A DNA stretch of 64,000 bases from Patagioenas fasciata (taxonomy: Eukaryota > Chordata > Aves > Columbiformes > Columbidae): positions 51,344,398 to 51,408,397 of the forward strand of contig NC_092521.1 in the NCBI RefSeq assembly GCF_037038585.1. The letters run 5' to 3'. This document shows positions 52,372-64,000 of the stretch, piece after piece (within the stretch, counting starts at the first letter, position 1; every line of letters starts with the position of its first letter). The position numbers and the translations under genes are program-made. Under the pieces are notes generated by a model that did no database searches, was not told the origin of the DNA, and saw only the letters and a list, made by a program, of their open reading frames with translations.

Positions 52372-55136
52372 ATCAGGAGGGCTAGAAGGGGAACTGGCAA
52401 ACTGAGTGTCGCATCTTCTGCCTCACTTCACTAGTATGTACCTTTCTATTTTATCTGGTTCTTTATATTGTGAAATCCACAAGGTCTCCATGACGAAACA
52501 GAGGTTTGTAAAGTACCTTGCACTTTGTGGACCTGTGTTTCACCTCAGCCTGCTGCTCTCCAAGTGACATTGTAGATCGTTTGTGCGTGGGGGTCTCGTA
52601 TCACCCACTCAGACAGGTTGTGGCTGGAAACTGCCAGCTTATGGGAACGGATGATGTTCTTTAGGAGCCCGCTGAAGACAAAGTAGAAAATCCAGCCGAG
52701 TCCATGTGTAAGTTCTAACTAAGGCATGTGTCATTGATAAACTTTGCTATTGGGGCTCTCTGTTATACTTTATTTATACCAACTTAAAGCCTGAAAGAAT
52801 GTCGCTTTGGCTGCCTTTCAAAACATGAAAGCTGAACATATGTGGATTCATTGAAAGGGAAATTAGTCACTCTTATTGTTTTAGAGAATCCAATCACTTT
52901 AAAAGCCCTGCAACATCAATATGCCTCAACATGAAATAAATGCCCCAGAGGATTTCTTGTTTTGAACATTTTCTTAATGCAACTGTCTATCTAACTATTA
53001 AAGCACAGTTTCACCTACTGAAGTATGGAAAAGCATCTGGATGTGTATTGCATTCAATCAAAATGTCTGAACAGACTTCGCATCAGCACGGTGTTTACAT
53101 TCTTGTCAGTCATCTCCAAGTGCTTGCTGCTAGTAGAAGTCGCCTGTTTCCAGGCAGCCTCACATGTCACACAGTACTGGAAAAAACTCATGAAGAGGTC
53201 CCCTGTCCCTTAACGCTGCACAGTAACAAACCTGTTCTGCCTCTGACTCTGGCATGCACATCTAGTCACATTGTTTTCTTAGCTTCGCTCAGGTGAGCTG
53301 TTTCTCTAGGTGTAAAAAGAGCACAGGCCCAGAGGATCAAGTGTCATTGCCGTGGTGCAACCCACTATGGTGATACAACCCAGCACCTTTCCAAGGACTC
53401 CTCCTACTCTGTATGACCATGACATGTGCTGAGCAGGTTTCTGGGACTCCGTTATGGAAAGTCTTCCTCAGACTCCCAGCAGGTGAATCAGGCTAGGTGA
53501 CAACAAATGACCAAAGAGAAGGCTAATACCCACAATGGCAAAATGGCTTTGGTTGGTAGCAGAGCTCTGTCTGGCCCTGAGGCTGCTTGAAAGATGTCCC
53601 TAGTCATCCCTGGGGAGAGTGGCAAACAGGCTGCTTTCCTCTGGGGTCCTTTTTAGGTGAAAAACCTTGAAGCCAAGCTCTTGAGCATCGCTTCTACGAA
53701 AGATGTGGGAATGGTGGACTCAGACGCATTATGAGGACAGAAAGTGAGGGGTAAAAGACCTACTAATTTGTACTCATATATCTCATAGCTAGCTCTGTTC
53801 TTTCAGTACGGCACAGATCCCAGTTGCCTGTGGAGCCTGAACACCTCTTCTGATAAAACTAAGGGTGATTCAGGGTTTACGTTGGATGTGTGATGCTGTG
53901 GTGGTATGTTGTCCTTACAGGGAGCCTAGGGCAAGTAGGCTTCTCTCTTAGGCACTCAGTTAAGTACCATAAATTAAGTGGGATGGATCTGAATAACACA
54001 AATAAATCTCCCCTATTTCCCCATAAATAATCTCCCCTGTTTCTCTTGTGCTGTATGCCTAACTGGTAAGCGGAGTACACCAGGATACTGGCAGGATGAT
54101 TTTCATTCCTTGCACACACTTACCCTTCCTTCAGGCTGCAGCCTAGAAATAACGGCTACATTGACTTACTCAAGATAATCTCAGATCTGCTGCTTTTCCA
54201 GATGTCTGCTTGCTTTGGGTGCTTTCTGCAAAACTGAAGAAAAATCTGATCAGCCTGCTCACTTTTTTCTGAAACTTGGTTATGGTCTTGAAACAGAGAA
54301 TTTTCCTTGAAAACTGATAGCAAATTTCATGTATTGAGAGGTATCTCTAGCACTGTAGTACCAGGAATGTCACTCTGATTCGTTAGGTGATTCCCCAGAC
54401 TCTCTCACAAGTCTGTATTCTTTCTGTTTTCACAATCAAATTATTTGCAATTTTGGTTTCCTCACAACATTTGGTATTGGCTTCATAATGAGACTTAAAT
54501 TCTCTAACTATTCTAATATTTTGGCATGGTGACCAACCACTGGATTTTTTATTGTTGAGGAATTTCACAATCATATAATTAAAATGGGAATGATTGCATG
54601 GCAACATCAGAAGCTCTGAGCCACTGAGCTATAGTTTGGATTTTAAACCAGTCAGTTGAGCTTCTTATGCTCAGGGCTGTGATAGCAACAGATTCATAAA
54701 AGCAATTCAGAAACTAGGTTTCACTAGATCACTGTTACTAATATAAAGTCTGCCTAGGTTTTTGTTTTGCTCAGAAATAGGCTGAGGAAGCTGAAAAGTT
54801 AAAGTCTGCAACTAAGAGTCTGATGCAAACAAGCAAATATTTAAGTACCATCTGAAGCATGCAGGTACCTTGACAAGTTCCTGTGCTTTGCATGATCTGA
54901 GAGCTGGATAAGCAGCCAAAGAAGAGCATTTGCTAGCACATGAAAGAGTTTCCCAGGCTCATGGGAGAAGAAAAAGTTTGTGAGGGACTGGTAGTCCTTT
55001 CTTTACTTGCCCCTGACTCTAACTGCCAATTTAAATGACTTTGTGGCACATTTTCTCATTGTTTTCAAGTTGTTTTTCTCTCACATCAGAGCAGCAGGAG
55101 AAGAAATGGAGAACTTATTGCACGGAGAAATACATG

Positions 55137-55193
55137 CAAAGAGCTTTCAAACGCGCAAAGAGCTTTCAAACTCACAAAGAGCTGCCAACCATA
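55137..55193. repeat. 19-bp tandem repeat, three units
   Basis: The unit caaagagctttcaaacgcg is followed by two variants. The first two copies differ at only a few end positions; the third is more diverged. Confidence 0.9.
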
Positions 55194-56846
55194 CGAAGTC
55201 AGTTCACTGAAAAAAAAGTGAAAAATATGTTTCCCCGTAATTTCTTTAAAGTAGGATTAGTAATCTGAGGTGCTTCTGTGCTGCACAGCAGCAGGGATGC
55301 TCAGCTAACAGTGTGGTTTCTAACCTGAAGATAAAATATCCAAATGACAAAAAATAAAACCTGGCTACAGCTTTCTATCAATCACACCTTTTCTTGTAAT
55401 AAATAACTTACCTGCTTAAATTTCGGATGCGAATTACTTTTCTGGGGTACCCAAGGGAACAGTAATAACTTATCAAAGTATTCACCTGAAGGTTCCTAAG
55501 ATTATCCAGCTATCTGTTTGGACAGGCTAAAAGTAGCCACAGGGGCCCTTTCTTTAAAATTCAGCCCTGGAAGAGTAATTTCTGTTTCAGCAGCAGCCAG
55601 TAGGGCCACCCTCTTGCTGCAGCTCTGCGTCTAAAAATGTTTTAAAACCTCTGTGTCTCCTTCATGTGAGAAAAGTGTAAATCAGGGAGAGAGGGTTCAC
55701 AAGAAAGGCCATCTGAAGTAGGGAAAACAGTCTGCACAGATCTTATCCCAGCTTTTTGAGCAGGGGCATTTGTCGCAGGGGAACTCAGGGGGTGCTGGCA
55801 AGGTCAACCTTCCTGGAGAAGCAGTGATGCTGTTTGTAACTAGTCAATGTTGCCAGATCTCAAAGCATCTCCTAAATCCAGCCCCATAGCTTCTATCTGC
55901 TTGCTCAGGATCAGCTCTTCATTCATTGCCTTACTTAAGGAAAAGTTGTAATTGATTTAGTCAGCTGCTATCTGTTTGATATAATAAATGAGGGAAATGA
56001 TAGTTTGAGTTAGTTGATTACAAATATCTGCTGAACTAGTTGAATTTTCTGGGTGTTAATATTTCTAGTCCATCTTCCAGTCAGCTTTCTTAAGGTATTT
56101 TGCAGGTGTTGCTGTGGGAATACTCACAAAATCTTTATTTGTTTGGCAAACTTCATCAGCATCTGTAGTGAAATTTGATCAACATCTGAGAGAAATGGGT
56201 GATGAGTCATTTAGACATTGGTCAATGGGACCCGTGATCTGTTTAAAGCCAAGCACAAATTTAAGTGATTTACCACATCAGACCTTCAAATCTTTGCCAG
56301 ATGTCATCCAGAAAATTGAGAGTAGTACCCATCTCTCCTACAGTGCTGCCACGCTCAGGCTTTTATTATACCAAACTACTGGTTAATTTAGTAAAAATAT
56401 CCAATAAACTGGGAATAAAAATGGTCTGATTTTGTGACAGACTGCTGCACATGAAAGACCTGCGTGACAGTGGTACAAGGTGGGATTCGGTCTGGTTGAA
56501 CCCCCTGCAGGAAGGACTCTAGAGATTGGGTATGTTTGCAAAGAATCTGTGAGGTAGAGGGTGGATGTCTTGTTGGCAAATCCTCTGCTGTCAGGCTATA
56601 GAGTTGTTAAAACAACAAGCAAATTTGACCTCATTTCCTGAAAGATGAAAAACATTAAGATATCTATAGCTGCTGTTGCCTAAACCGTGATAACATTCAG
56701 TGATTCCCTATTAGGCATGGTACAGCCTAAAATCAGTACTCTTCCTTCCACATAGGAAGGATAGGAAGCCAAATAGTCCCCTTGTATTCCAAGAGGAAAT
56801 AGTTGGTGGCTTACTGAGCCATCTGGATCATAAGTCCCATAAGTCT

Positions 56847-58295
56847 ATGGGACCAGACGGGATCCATCCTAAGGTGATGAGGGAGCTAGCAGAAGAGCTC
56901 GCCAAGCCGCTCTCCATCATCTTCCAACAGTCTTGGCTCACTGGGGAGGTCCCAAATGATTGGAAACTGGCAAATGTTACTCCAATCCACAAAAAGGGCT
57001 GCAAAGCTGACCCTGGCAACTACAGGCCTGTCAACCTGACCTCGGTGCCTGGCAGCGTGATGGAGCAGATCATCCTGAATGCAATCACACAGCACCTCCA
57101 GGATGGACCAGGGATCAGACCCAGCCAGCATGGGTTTAGGAGGGGCAGGTCCTGTCTGACCAACCTGATCTCCTTTTATGATCAGGTGACCCACCTAGTG
57201 GATGAGGGGAAAGCTGTAGACGTGGTCTATCTAGACTTCAGCAAAGCCTTTGACACTGTCTCCCATAATATACTCCTTCAAAAGCTGATAGCCCGTGGCT
57301 TGGACAAATGCACTCTCTGCTGGGTTAAGAACTGGCTGGAGGGCTGGGCCCAGAGAGTACTGGTGAATGGGGCTGCATCTAGCTGGCAGCCAGTCACTAT
57401 TGGTGTCCCCCAGGGGTCAGTGTTGGGTCCAGTCCTTTTTAACATCTTTATTGATGATTTGGATGAGGGGATTGAGACCATCATCAGCAAGTTTGCTGAT
57501 GACACCAAGTTGGGGCGCAGCGTCGACCTGCTGGAAGGCAGGAGGGCTCTGCAAAGAGATCTGGATAGACTGGAAAAATGGGCTGATTCCAATGGGATGA
57601 AGTTCAACAGGGCCAAGTGCCAGGTCCTGCACTTTGGCCACAACAACCCCCTGCAGCGCTACAGGCTGGGCACAGAGTGGCTGGAGAGCAGCCAGGCAGA
57701 AAGGGACCTGGGGGTACTGATTGACAGGAAGCTCAACATGAGCCAACAGTGTGCCCAGGTGGCCAAGAAGGCCAATGGTATCCTGTCCTGTATCAAAAAT
57801 AGTGTGGTCAGCAGGACAAGGGAAGTGATCCTTCCCCTGTACTCTGCATTGGTGAGGCCAGACCTGGAGTATTGTGTTCAGTTCTGGGCCCCTCAGTTCA
57901 GGAAAGATATTGAGGTGCTGGAGCGGGTCCAGAGAAGAGCAACAAGACTGGTGAAGGGACTTGAGCACATGACCTATGAGGAGAGGCTGAGGGAGCTGGG
58001 GTTGTTCAGTCTGGAGAAGAGGAGGCTTAGAGGTGACCTCATCACTCTCTATAACTACCTGAAGGGAAGTTATAGCCAGGTGGGAACTGGTCTCTTCTCC
58101 CTGGCAGTTAGCAATAGGACAAGGGGACATGGGCTTAAACTCTGCCAGAGGAAGTTTAGGCTGGATATTAGGAAGAAGTTCTTTACGGAGAGAGTGATCA
58201 GGCATTGGAATGGCCTGCCCAGGGAGGTGGTGGACTCACCGTCCCTGGAGGTTTTTAAACTGAGATTGGACATGGCTCTTAGTGCCATGATCTAG
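56847..58295 (+). CDS. CR1 reverse transcriptase, truncated ORF2 protein (482 codons, open)
   Basis: The frame encodes the reverse-transcriptase domain and C-terminal region of a CR1 ORF2 protein, the enzyme that copies LINE RNA at a nicked target. Motif A is [11 protein letters not shown] (Asp130), the [10 protein letters not shown] block is at residues 186-195, and the catalytic FADD box is at 216-219. The C-terminal CR1 region ([27 protein letters not shown]) continues to the stop at 58293-58295. The frame is actually open from 56715, so the first Met is just the first internal ATG. The endonuclease domain and any promoter are absent, so it is not autonomous. It is a full-length match only for the C-terminal half, and the lack of stops or frameshifts points to a young insertion. 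Confidence 0.9.
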   Translation: MGPDGIHPKVMRELAEELAKPLSIIFQQSWLTGEVPNDWKLANVTPIHKKGCKADPGNYRPVNLTSVPGSVMEQIILNAITQHLQDGPGIRPSQHGFRRGRSCLTNLISFYDQVTHLVDEGKAVDVVYLDFSKAFDTVSHNILLQKLIARGLDKCTLCWVKNWLEGWAQRVLVNGAASSWQPVTIGVPQGSVLGPVLFNIFIDDLDEGIETIISKFADDTKLGRSVDLLEGRRALQRDLDRLEKWADSNGMKFNRAKCQVLHFGHNNPLQRYRLGTEWLESSQAERDLGVLIDRKLNMSQQCAQVAKKANGILSCIKNSVVSRTREVILPLYSALVRPDLEYCVQFWAPQFRKDIEVLERVQRRATRLVKGLEHMTYEERLRELGLFSLEKRRLRGDLITLYNYLKGSYSQVGTGLFSLAVSNRTRGHGLKLCQRKFRLDIRKKFFTERVIRHWNGLPREVVDSPSLEVFKLRLDMALSAMI

Positions 58296-58361
58296 TAAAT
58301 GGGCTGAAGTTGGACCAAGGGTTGGACTTGATGATCTCTGAGGTCTTTTCCAACCTAGCCA

Positions 58362-58401
58362 ATTCTGTGATTCTGTGATTCTGTGATTCTGTGATTCTGT
58401 G
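58362..58401 (+). repeat. CR1 3'-terminal ATTCTGTG tandem repeat
   Basis: Five perfect 8-bp units mark the CR1 3' terminus. CR1 elements end in such short repeats instead of a poly(A) tail. Confidence 0.95.
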
Positions 58402-58403
58402 AT

Positions 58404-61400
58404 CTCTCTAGTTACAAGGGCAACCAGGTCTCTCAATTTGCTAGTGAAATTAATATGATTCTAGATCTCCTGCTTTTGTTCTTCCCCAAAGGAAGAAAGG
58501 AGCTTTCCCTGCCCACCCCGTAGCACCTGATCGAAGTCCTGGAGCACATTTTGCCACAGTCATTTTTCCTGTACCGTGGCATGGTGACACTCAGAGCTGC
58601 TCAGTATGAGCACTACTGGAAACAACTGTTTCTCCAGTGAATTCAAGAGCTGAAGTGTTAGACTCACTGCAATGCTCTTCTCTAATTAAGTTTTTTTCTT
58701 CCCTCTCTGGTTGGCATGTAAATGACATCATTTGGCCTGCTATATTAATTGCAGGTTTAGAAGCCAACTTGCAAATCCTTTAGCTGATGTTTTAATGAAT
58801 ATTTTTTTTCAAGTGTACACTCTTCATGCTCTAGAATTTAACCTATTTATGCCATTATACAGTCATTATTATATGAACCAAACTAAACCAGGCCAAGGTT
58901 GTTTGTGGTGCTGTGTAGCATTAGTGGTATATTTTCCAGGCACTCTCTGGTGTCACCTGACCTCAGGTACTGGATGCTGTGGTGTAGCTGAGATGTTCAC
59001 ACAAGGGTGGCATATATGACACAGCCCAAGATCATGCCCTTGGAAGTGGGAGAAGATGGCCCTGAGTACTCAGCACCTGTGAGTAAGTGCCTGAATATAT
59101 CCCTTGCTGTTTGGTTTGTTTTCTCTGTCTTTTGAACAGGAGCAATGGGCCTGATTCTTCCCTCCCACAGATATTACACTTTGTGACCCCTTGGATGTGT
59201 CATCCCATGTGGAAGAGAAACACATGATGTGTGCTCCTTTCCAGTGCTCTGATCATGCCAACAATAAATAACAATAAATAATGTATTTTCCTTAAGTTCT
59301 ACTTGTCACATATTTTGGCTAATGACCAAAGAATTAACCTGTTCTAGGTTTTTTTTGTGTTTGTTTACTTTTTTTTTCCTCTTCCCAGCAGAAATTCAGA
59401 TATTTCACATGGTTTCTACATCTTCCTTTTAACATATGTTCCAAAATTAGGGCTGAAACTTGCAAGCTACCACACGTGCATTGGGAAATAGCTGACCCAT
59501 CGCTCATCAGGATCCTTGGACATGGGAACACCTCTGGCTGCAGCATCGGCTGTGGGGCGGGAGCTCCCCTCTGACAGCTGCGGTGTAAGGGCCATGCACT
59601 TCTCAGCTGGAGTTTAAACTATCAAAGCAAGGCTTGCTTAGGCTTTGGGAACTTTGTTCTTGGCTCTCCTGTGGAAGGACTCTCATCCCTCATCTCTTAC
59701 CCATGGCATGAGGAGCGTGGGGCCCAGAGCACGGCCAAAGTGCTGTGGGAGTCAGCTCCGGGTGGGTTTGCACAGCCTATTACATGGTATATGCTCTTTT
59801 TCGCTCTCTCTCTGTGCTCGGAAAAAGAGGAGAATTCCTGGCTTTTTTGCCTGGTTTCACAGCCTATATTTGTACAGGATTTTACCCTGGCTAGTGTGAT
59901 TACAAAGGAAATAGTGCAGTAGCCCCTCAAATTGAGGGAAAAGAGCAAATCAAAACACCCATCAGTCTCCTTAGCCACCGTGCCAACTACCACAGAGTTG
60001 GGGAAAATGCCGTGTATGTCATTTTGCTGCATGCGAAAATGAAGGGAAACGAAAAAAATATACCACCATGTCATTTAAAAATGTGTACCTACAGAGTCGA
60101 AGCAACCACGAGTGATGCTGTGCAGATGGTTTTTCTCTTGCCAGGGAGAAGTGTAGTGGGGCCAGAGTCTTTTAATCTGTCATATATATAACCAAAGATT
60201 TACAGTTGGAATCGGACTTGAAAATGTAAATGGATTTTCAATTGCAGAGTCTGCGCCATCATAATGGCTTTCATTCAAAGCTTTGTCTGGGTAGAACAAC
60301 AGCTGTTCTGCCTGTGTTTTTTCTTGGTTTATTTTATTTTTAGACTTTTCTCATATGTAAAATGCCAGGAGATGGACACAGACTGGGAGACCTTGCGGTG
60401 ATGTCTGCTAAATAAATAAAGTGTCCCAGTGATACCTGAGTGAAACTTATGTTTAAAATGCTTTCTTCCTTACCTAACATTGCAAAACACACAGAAGGAA
60501 AGAGTTGATTTCAGATAGTGAAGTGCCCTTGCCCAGACTTTTGACCGATTTCCCTCTCCTAACGTGGTTAATCTGGATAAAATGAGATGCAGAGATCTAA
60601 CCTGATTTTAAAATTAGATTTTTGCTAGTGACTGTTGAGAGTCTCCCGGAAGCTCCAGGTTTTGCACCTTAAAGTTAAAAATTGAGGAACGCTGATAGTC
60701 ACTCATTTAAAAATGCTACCTTTAAAATCCCTACCCAAGAAAAACACTTGGGTATTTGAAGTTGAACTCTTCATGTTCAAATTAAACAATTGTCTATCTG
60801 TTTTTTAAAACCATACTACCTCATTTTTGTTTCAAAAGTTCCTCTTTTTCAACATCTGTACGTTTCTGCTGCTGTTTATTACGATTATTAAAAGTTCATG
60901 TTTGACTGTTCATGAAGTGCACCTGTTCAAATGCAGATACAAATGAGAGTTTAGTACAGAAATAGAAGTTGTGAGTCCAAATACTATTGCGGGACCTTTT
61001 TCCCACTGCACACATTGTTTTGTTGCTTGGAGACTTGCTGTATGTTCTTAGTTTAATCTCTTCCACAGTTGAGTTCTGTACTTCTAATACAGCTGCAAAA
61101 CTAGAAAATATTCTGTGTTTCAAAACTTGTGTAGGAGGAAAAGGACGTGTAGGAAAAAACAACCAACCACCAAAACAAAAGCTCCAAACCAGCTCCCTGG
61201 AGACCTGGAGCCACCAGGAATTTTTGTTTGTGCTGGGAAAGTAGTTCATGACTTCAGGCACCAACTGAATGACATGCTTCTCTCGCAAGCCAAGGAGGTA
61301 TTCTTTTCACAACCGGGAATTACGAGAACCACGACAGTGCCCTGTTATGTTGTTTCTGAGAAGAGAGGTCCGCTGTGGCTGGTCTTACTAGAAACCATGA

Positions 61401-64000
61401 TGAGAACAGCATGGTTCATTTTCCTCCTCAGTCATTCTCCATCTATTTCGCTTCTCCTCCCAATCTGTCCCTTTCTCTTTTTCTCTGCTCCCTTTCTGTC
61501 CTCAGCTCTTCTCTCTGTACCTTTTTTTCTCTCTTATCTCCTACTGTTTATTTAACACACTGCAGGCATGCAGAGTTGCCCCCATCCATCAGAAGATGGA
61601 CCAGTGACAAAGCTGTACCTGCAGTTCAGTTTGCCTCCACAAGCAGATAGCACTAAGCTGTCTGCTGTTCAAATACCAGTTCCTGCTGTTCTCACAGGCA
61701 TTAATCCAGGAACATTATTTGCCTGCTGCAGTGGGATACTGCAATGCCAAGGGATATTTTGTCAAATTTCCACCTCCAGCCTTTCTTTTTGACATTTTAA
61801 AAAAGTGGACAAAAATACATTGTTACCATTCAGAAAAATAATACATCATCTGTTTTATATGAATGTGGGTAATAGAGCTGGAATTAAGGAAATGTCGTCT
61901 TTGCAATATGCCCAGATTTCTGAATGAGAGGGATTCCCGAACAAACTTCTTCCAAAGTCACGATTCAGACTTGCAGCTTCCACCAGCAGGACCTCTGGCA
62001 AGGCTGGCAGGAGCACGGCTGCGAATGCGGGGAGTTTGGAAGCAACTCTCAGAGCCTGAAACCACGCTGATGCCTGAGCTGTGGATTTGTGCCTTGGCAA
62101 GACAGATAGACCAGAAAAAGTAGAAGTCATATGTTAACCTCTGAATTGGATTTTAGTCTCTTGAAGATCAAGGGTCTAGGTCTGACCTGCACTTAGATTC
62201 TGCTCTGGTGTAAAACCAGAACAAGTGTGCTTAATCTGGGACCTACAGACTAATTTCTCAAGCGCCTTATAAAACGCAGCCCTACCTTACAAAAAGCCAA
62301 GCACTCATAACTTACTCTAATTCAGCAGGAAACCATCTTCTATCCGTGTTTTGTTGCTCCCTGTCCTCTAGCAGTACTAACAAGAAAAAGAGCACGGAAA
62401 CTTCCACCATTCAGCAAGAAGGCTTCCATGTCCTCAGATAATCCCTTGTGGGTCTGGACGGTGGGACCAGAGCCAGGCTCTGTTGTCAGGGCTCCCCGGC
62501 TGGTCAGAGCGATGTGTTTGTTCCCAACCGGCTCTTACTGCGTCTCAAGATAAATGGCTCCACACTGACCACTACAATTGCATTATGGCCCCAGGAGAGG
62601 TGCTATTTACGCTAAAGAACAGCACTGGAATGAGAAAAAAAAATGTGTCTAAACTGGACATAATTACATTCATGCTGTTCTTAATGAAGTTTTTGAAGAG
62701 CAGCCAAAATGATTAAAGGGGCAAAGAAACCCCTAATTATTTTTAAAGTAGAATTTGAGACATTTTTGGGAGGATTTATTGATTGGGGACTGCAGAGGAC
62801 TCAGTAGTCTCAGCAGTCCTCTAATCTGCCTTCCTGTCAAGGGGTTTCTTGGTAACTTAGAGTCATTTGTTAACTCTTACCTACACCAGACATTGCTGTC
62901 TGCTGGGCTGGTGATGCTCAGGTGCGATGACACTGAGCTCTGCTCTCCAAAACAGCAGAAATGGCTGCTTCCCACACACGGTGTTGTGGGAAACACACCA
63001 TTCTGTTTAGTTTAGCGCTGGAAAAACGCGCCTTTGCTGCACTGAGGTGCATGAAAACTCATTTGCTCTGTGCCAACGTTGGCTTCACTGGAAAAAAATC
63101 ACCTCTAAAAATCACCTCCCCAACATGCAAAAACAGATCCCCTAAACAGGGACATCAAAATGAATCATACTCTTGAAAACCTCCTTTTTCCTCCCATCAC
63201 AAAATGGGCAATACTTACATGCCTCTGGGAAGCCCTTTGGGTAAGAAAACCCCCACTGTGTACAAGGTCTTCTCTAAAAAGAGCATTATTTGCCCAGTTA
63301 TTTGCTTTTATTGTTCTGGTATTTAAAAAAAAATAAAAATCACTACACAAATTTTGGACTGTTACACTGAGTTTATTTTGAAAAATAAATCAAAGAATGT
63401 TTTTTTCATCTCTGAGCCAGATGGAAAGAAAAAACAAATGTATTCTGCCTTAAGAAAGAAAACACATGAGAACTTTAAAAAAATTTTAGGCAAGTTTCTT
63501 TTTCTTTTTTTTTCTTTTCACTAAACAGCATGGAAAAAGTGAGGTGGAGAAGGTGAATGTACAAATAGGCTCTCGTTTTAGGAAGGCCTGGTTTCTGGGG
63601 AACAAGGGTTTTGTCCGTAAGGCACTGTGCTTTCCCATCTTTAGATACCCAAACTACCTCTGAGTGCATGTGGCTAAGCACCAGGAGCTCTACAGCTGCC
63701 TCCTGGTCCCTCACCAGAAACAGCGAGGTCAGATCAGCTGTTATAAACAGCTGATTTAAGCTAGACACAATAATGGCTTATCTAGGGACTGATCCTGCAC
63801 TACTCAAGACATCCTTCACTTGGGGGCCCATCTGAGGTGCTTTGCCTGCTTTCGCTAGGACAGGGAACTGCAAGAGGGAATTCTTGCTTCTTAAGACCCT
63901 CTTAAAGGTCTTGTTCGACTCAGACCTTTAAAACCAAGTTTCTAGCACCTAGGTGCTGCAAGAAAAATACAGTAAAACTGCAATTACGGGATAAAATAGC
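58404..64000. other. Gene-poor intergenic region after the CR1 insertion
   Basis: I see no coding exon. Poly(A)-signal hexamers exist on both strands, for example plus near 60412 and minus at 63372-63377, but none is tied to a gene. In human, the next gene beyond THOC1 is COLEC12 on the same strand; its lectin exon is not seen here. Confidence 0.45.
61425..61550. repeat. Polypyrimidine-rich stretch
   Basis: About 125 nt of the plus strand is dominated by C and T, with few purines. Confidence 0.8.

Larger units (their letters stand above)
43600..56750. other. Gene-poor intergenic region upstream of THOC1
   Basis: Thirteen kb of mostly AT-rich sequence holds simple repeats and the 45-bp and 19-bp tandem repeats. 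None of the short ORFs has a recognisable domain or a splice-consistent partner. Regulatory sequence may be present, but none can be assigned. Confidence 0.5.
56750..58403 (+). mobile_element. CR1 LINE, 5'-truncated, with intact 3' half
   Basis: This is a non-LTR retrotransposon fragment in the plus orientation. The 5' part, including the endonuclease region, is missing. It runs from about the [10 protein letters not shown] region through the reverse-transcriptase frame (56847-58295) to the 3' end, where gttggacttgatgatctctg is followed by five perfect ATTCTGTG units (58362-58401). The 5' boundary is approximate (an in-frame stop is at 56712-56714). Confidence 0.92.

Noticed and set aside
57417-58205. 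262-codon ORF on the minus strand opposite the CR1 reverse transcriptase
   Set aside because: It is the antisense shadow of the well-supported RT frame and has no recognisable domain.
62794-62822. 8-bp inverted repeat (agaggact/agtcctct)
   Set aside because: Stems of this length are expected by chance in a window this size.
58404-64000. COLEC12 C-type lectin exon expected from human gene order
   Set aside because: No minus-strand frame here carries the lectin-domain Trp/Cys pattern; the exon is probably beyond the window.

Overview
This window is vertebrate nuclear DNA, most likely from a bird. It holds two spliced genes with GT-AG introns, CR1 LINE pieces that end in the avian-type ATTCTGTG tail repeat, a CpG-island promoter, and no prokaryotic gene organisation. 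The two genes lie tail to tail in the order USP14 (+) then THOC1 (-), as on human chromosome 18p. The species cannot be read from the sequence alone.

Positions 341-17736 carry USP14 exons 3 to 16. Exons 1 and 2, about 54 residues including most of the ubiquitin-like domain, lie upstream of the window. USP14 is the proteasome-associated deubiquitinase. The catalytic Cys (codon 5078-5080) and His (17433-17435) are intact, and 438 residues are encoded here. Its poly(A) signals lie at 17769, 18250 and 18372.

Positions 17.8-21.0 kb are a short convergent intergenic stretch with no recognisable gene. Positions 21165-43323 (minus strand) carry the complete 21-exon THOC1 coding region. It encodes a 656-residue subunit of the THO/TREX mRNA-export complex, with a bipartite nuclear localisation signal and a C-terminal death domain. 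Every intron is GT-AG and the summed exons (1971 nt) keep one open frame. THOC1 starts inside a CpG island at about 43.08-43.53 kb, which may also drive a short divergent transcript on the plus strand.

Positions 43.6-64 kb contain no host coding gene that I can support. The clearest element there is a 5'-truncated CR1 retrotransposon (about 56.75-58.40 kb) whose remaining reverse-transcriptase reading frame is uninterrupted, so it inserted fairly recently. Older CR1 fragments lie at 6.3, 23.2, 26.3-27.3 and 35.4 kb, and all are on the plus strand. Small tandem repeats, homopolymer tracts and microsatellites make up the rest of the recognisable content.

USP14 trims ubiquitin chains at the proteasome and THOC1 packages nascent mRNA for export. 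Nothing in the sequence suggests that they work together beyond conserved neighbourhood. I found no exotic system. The observations worth a second look are splice-site, start-codon and 3'-end choices, a perfect 22-bp palindrome, a 45-bp repeat with a 15-residue period, an RFX-type X-box in the THOC1 3' UTR, and the intact CR1 frame.
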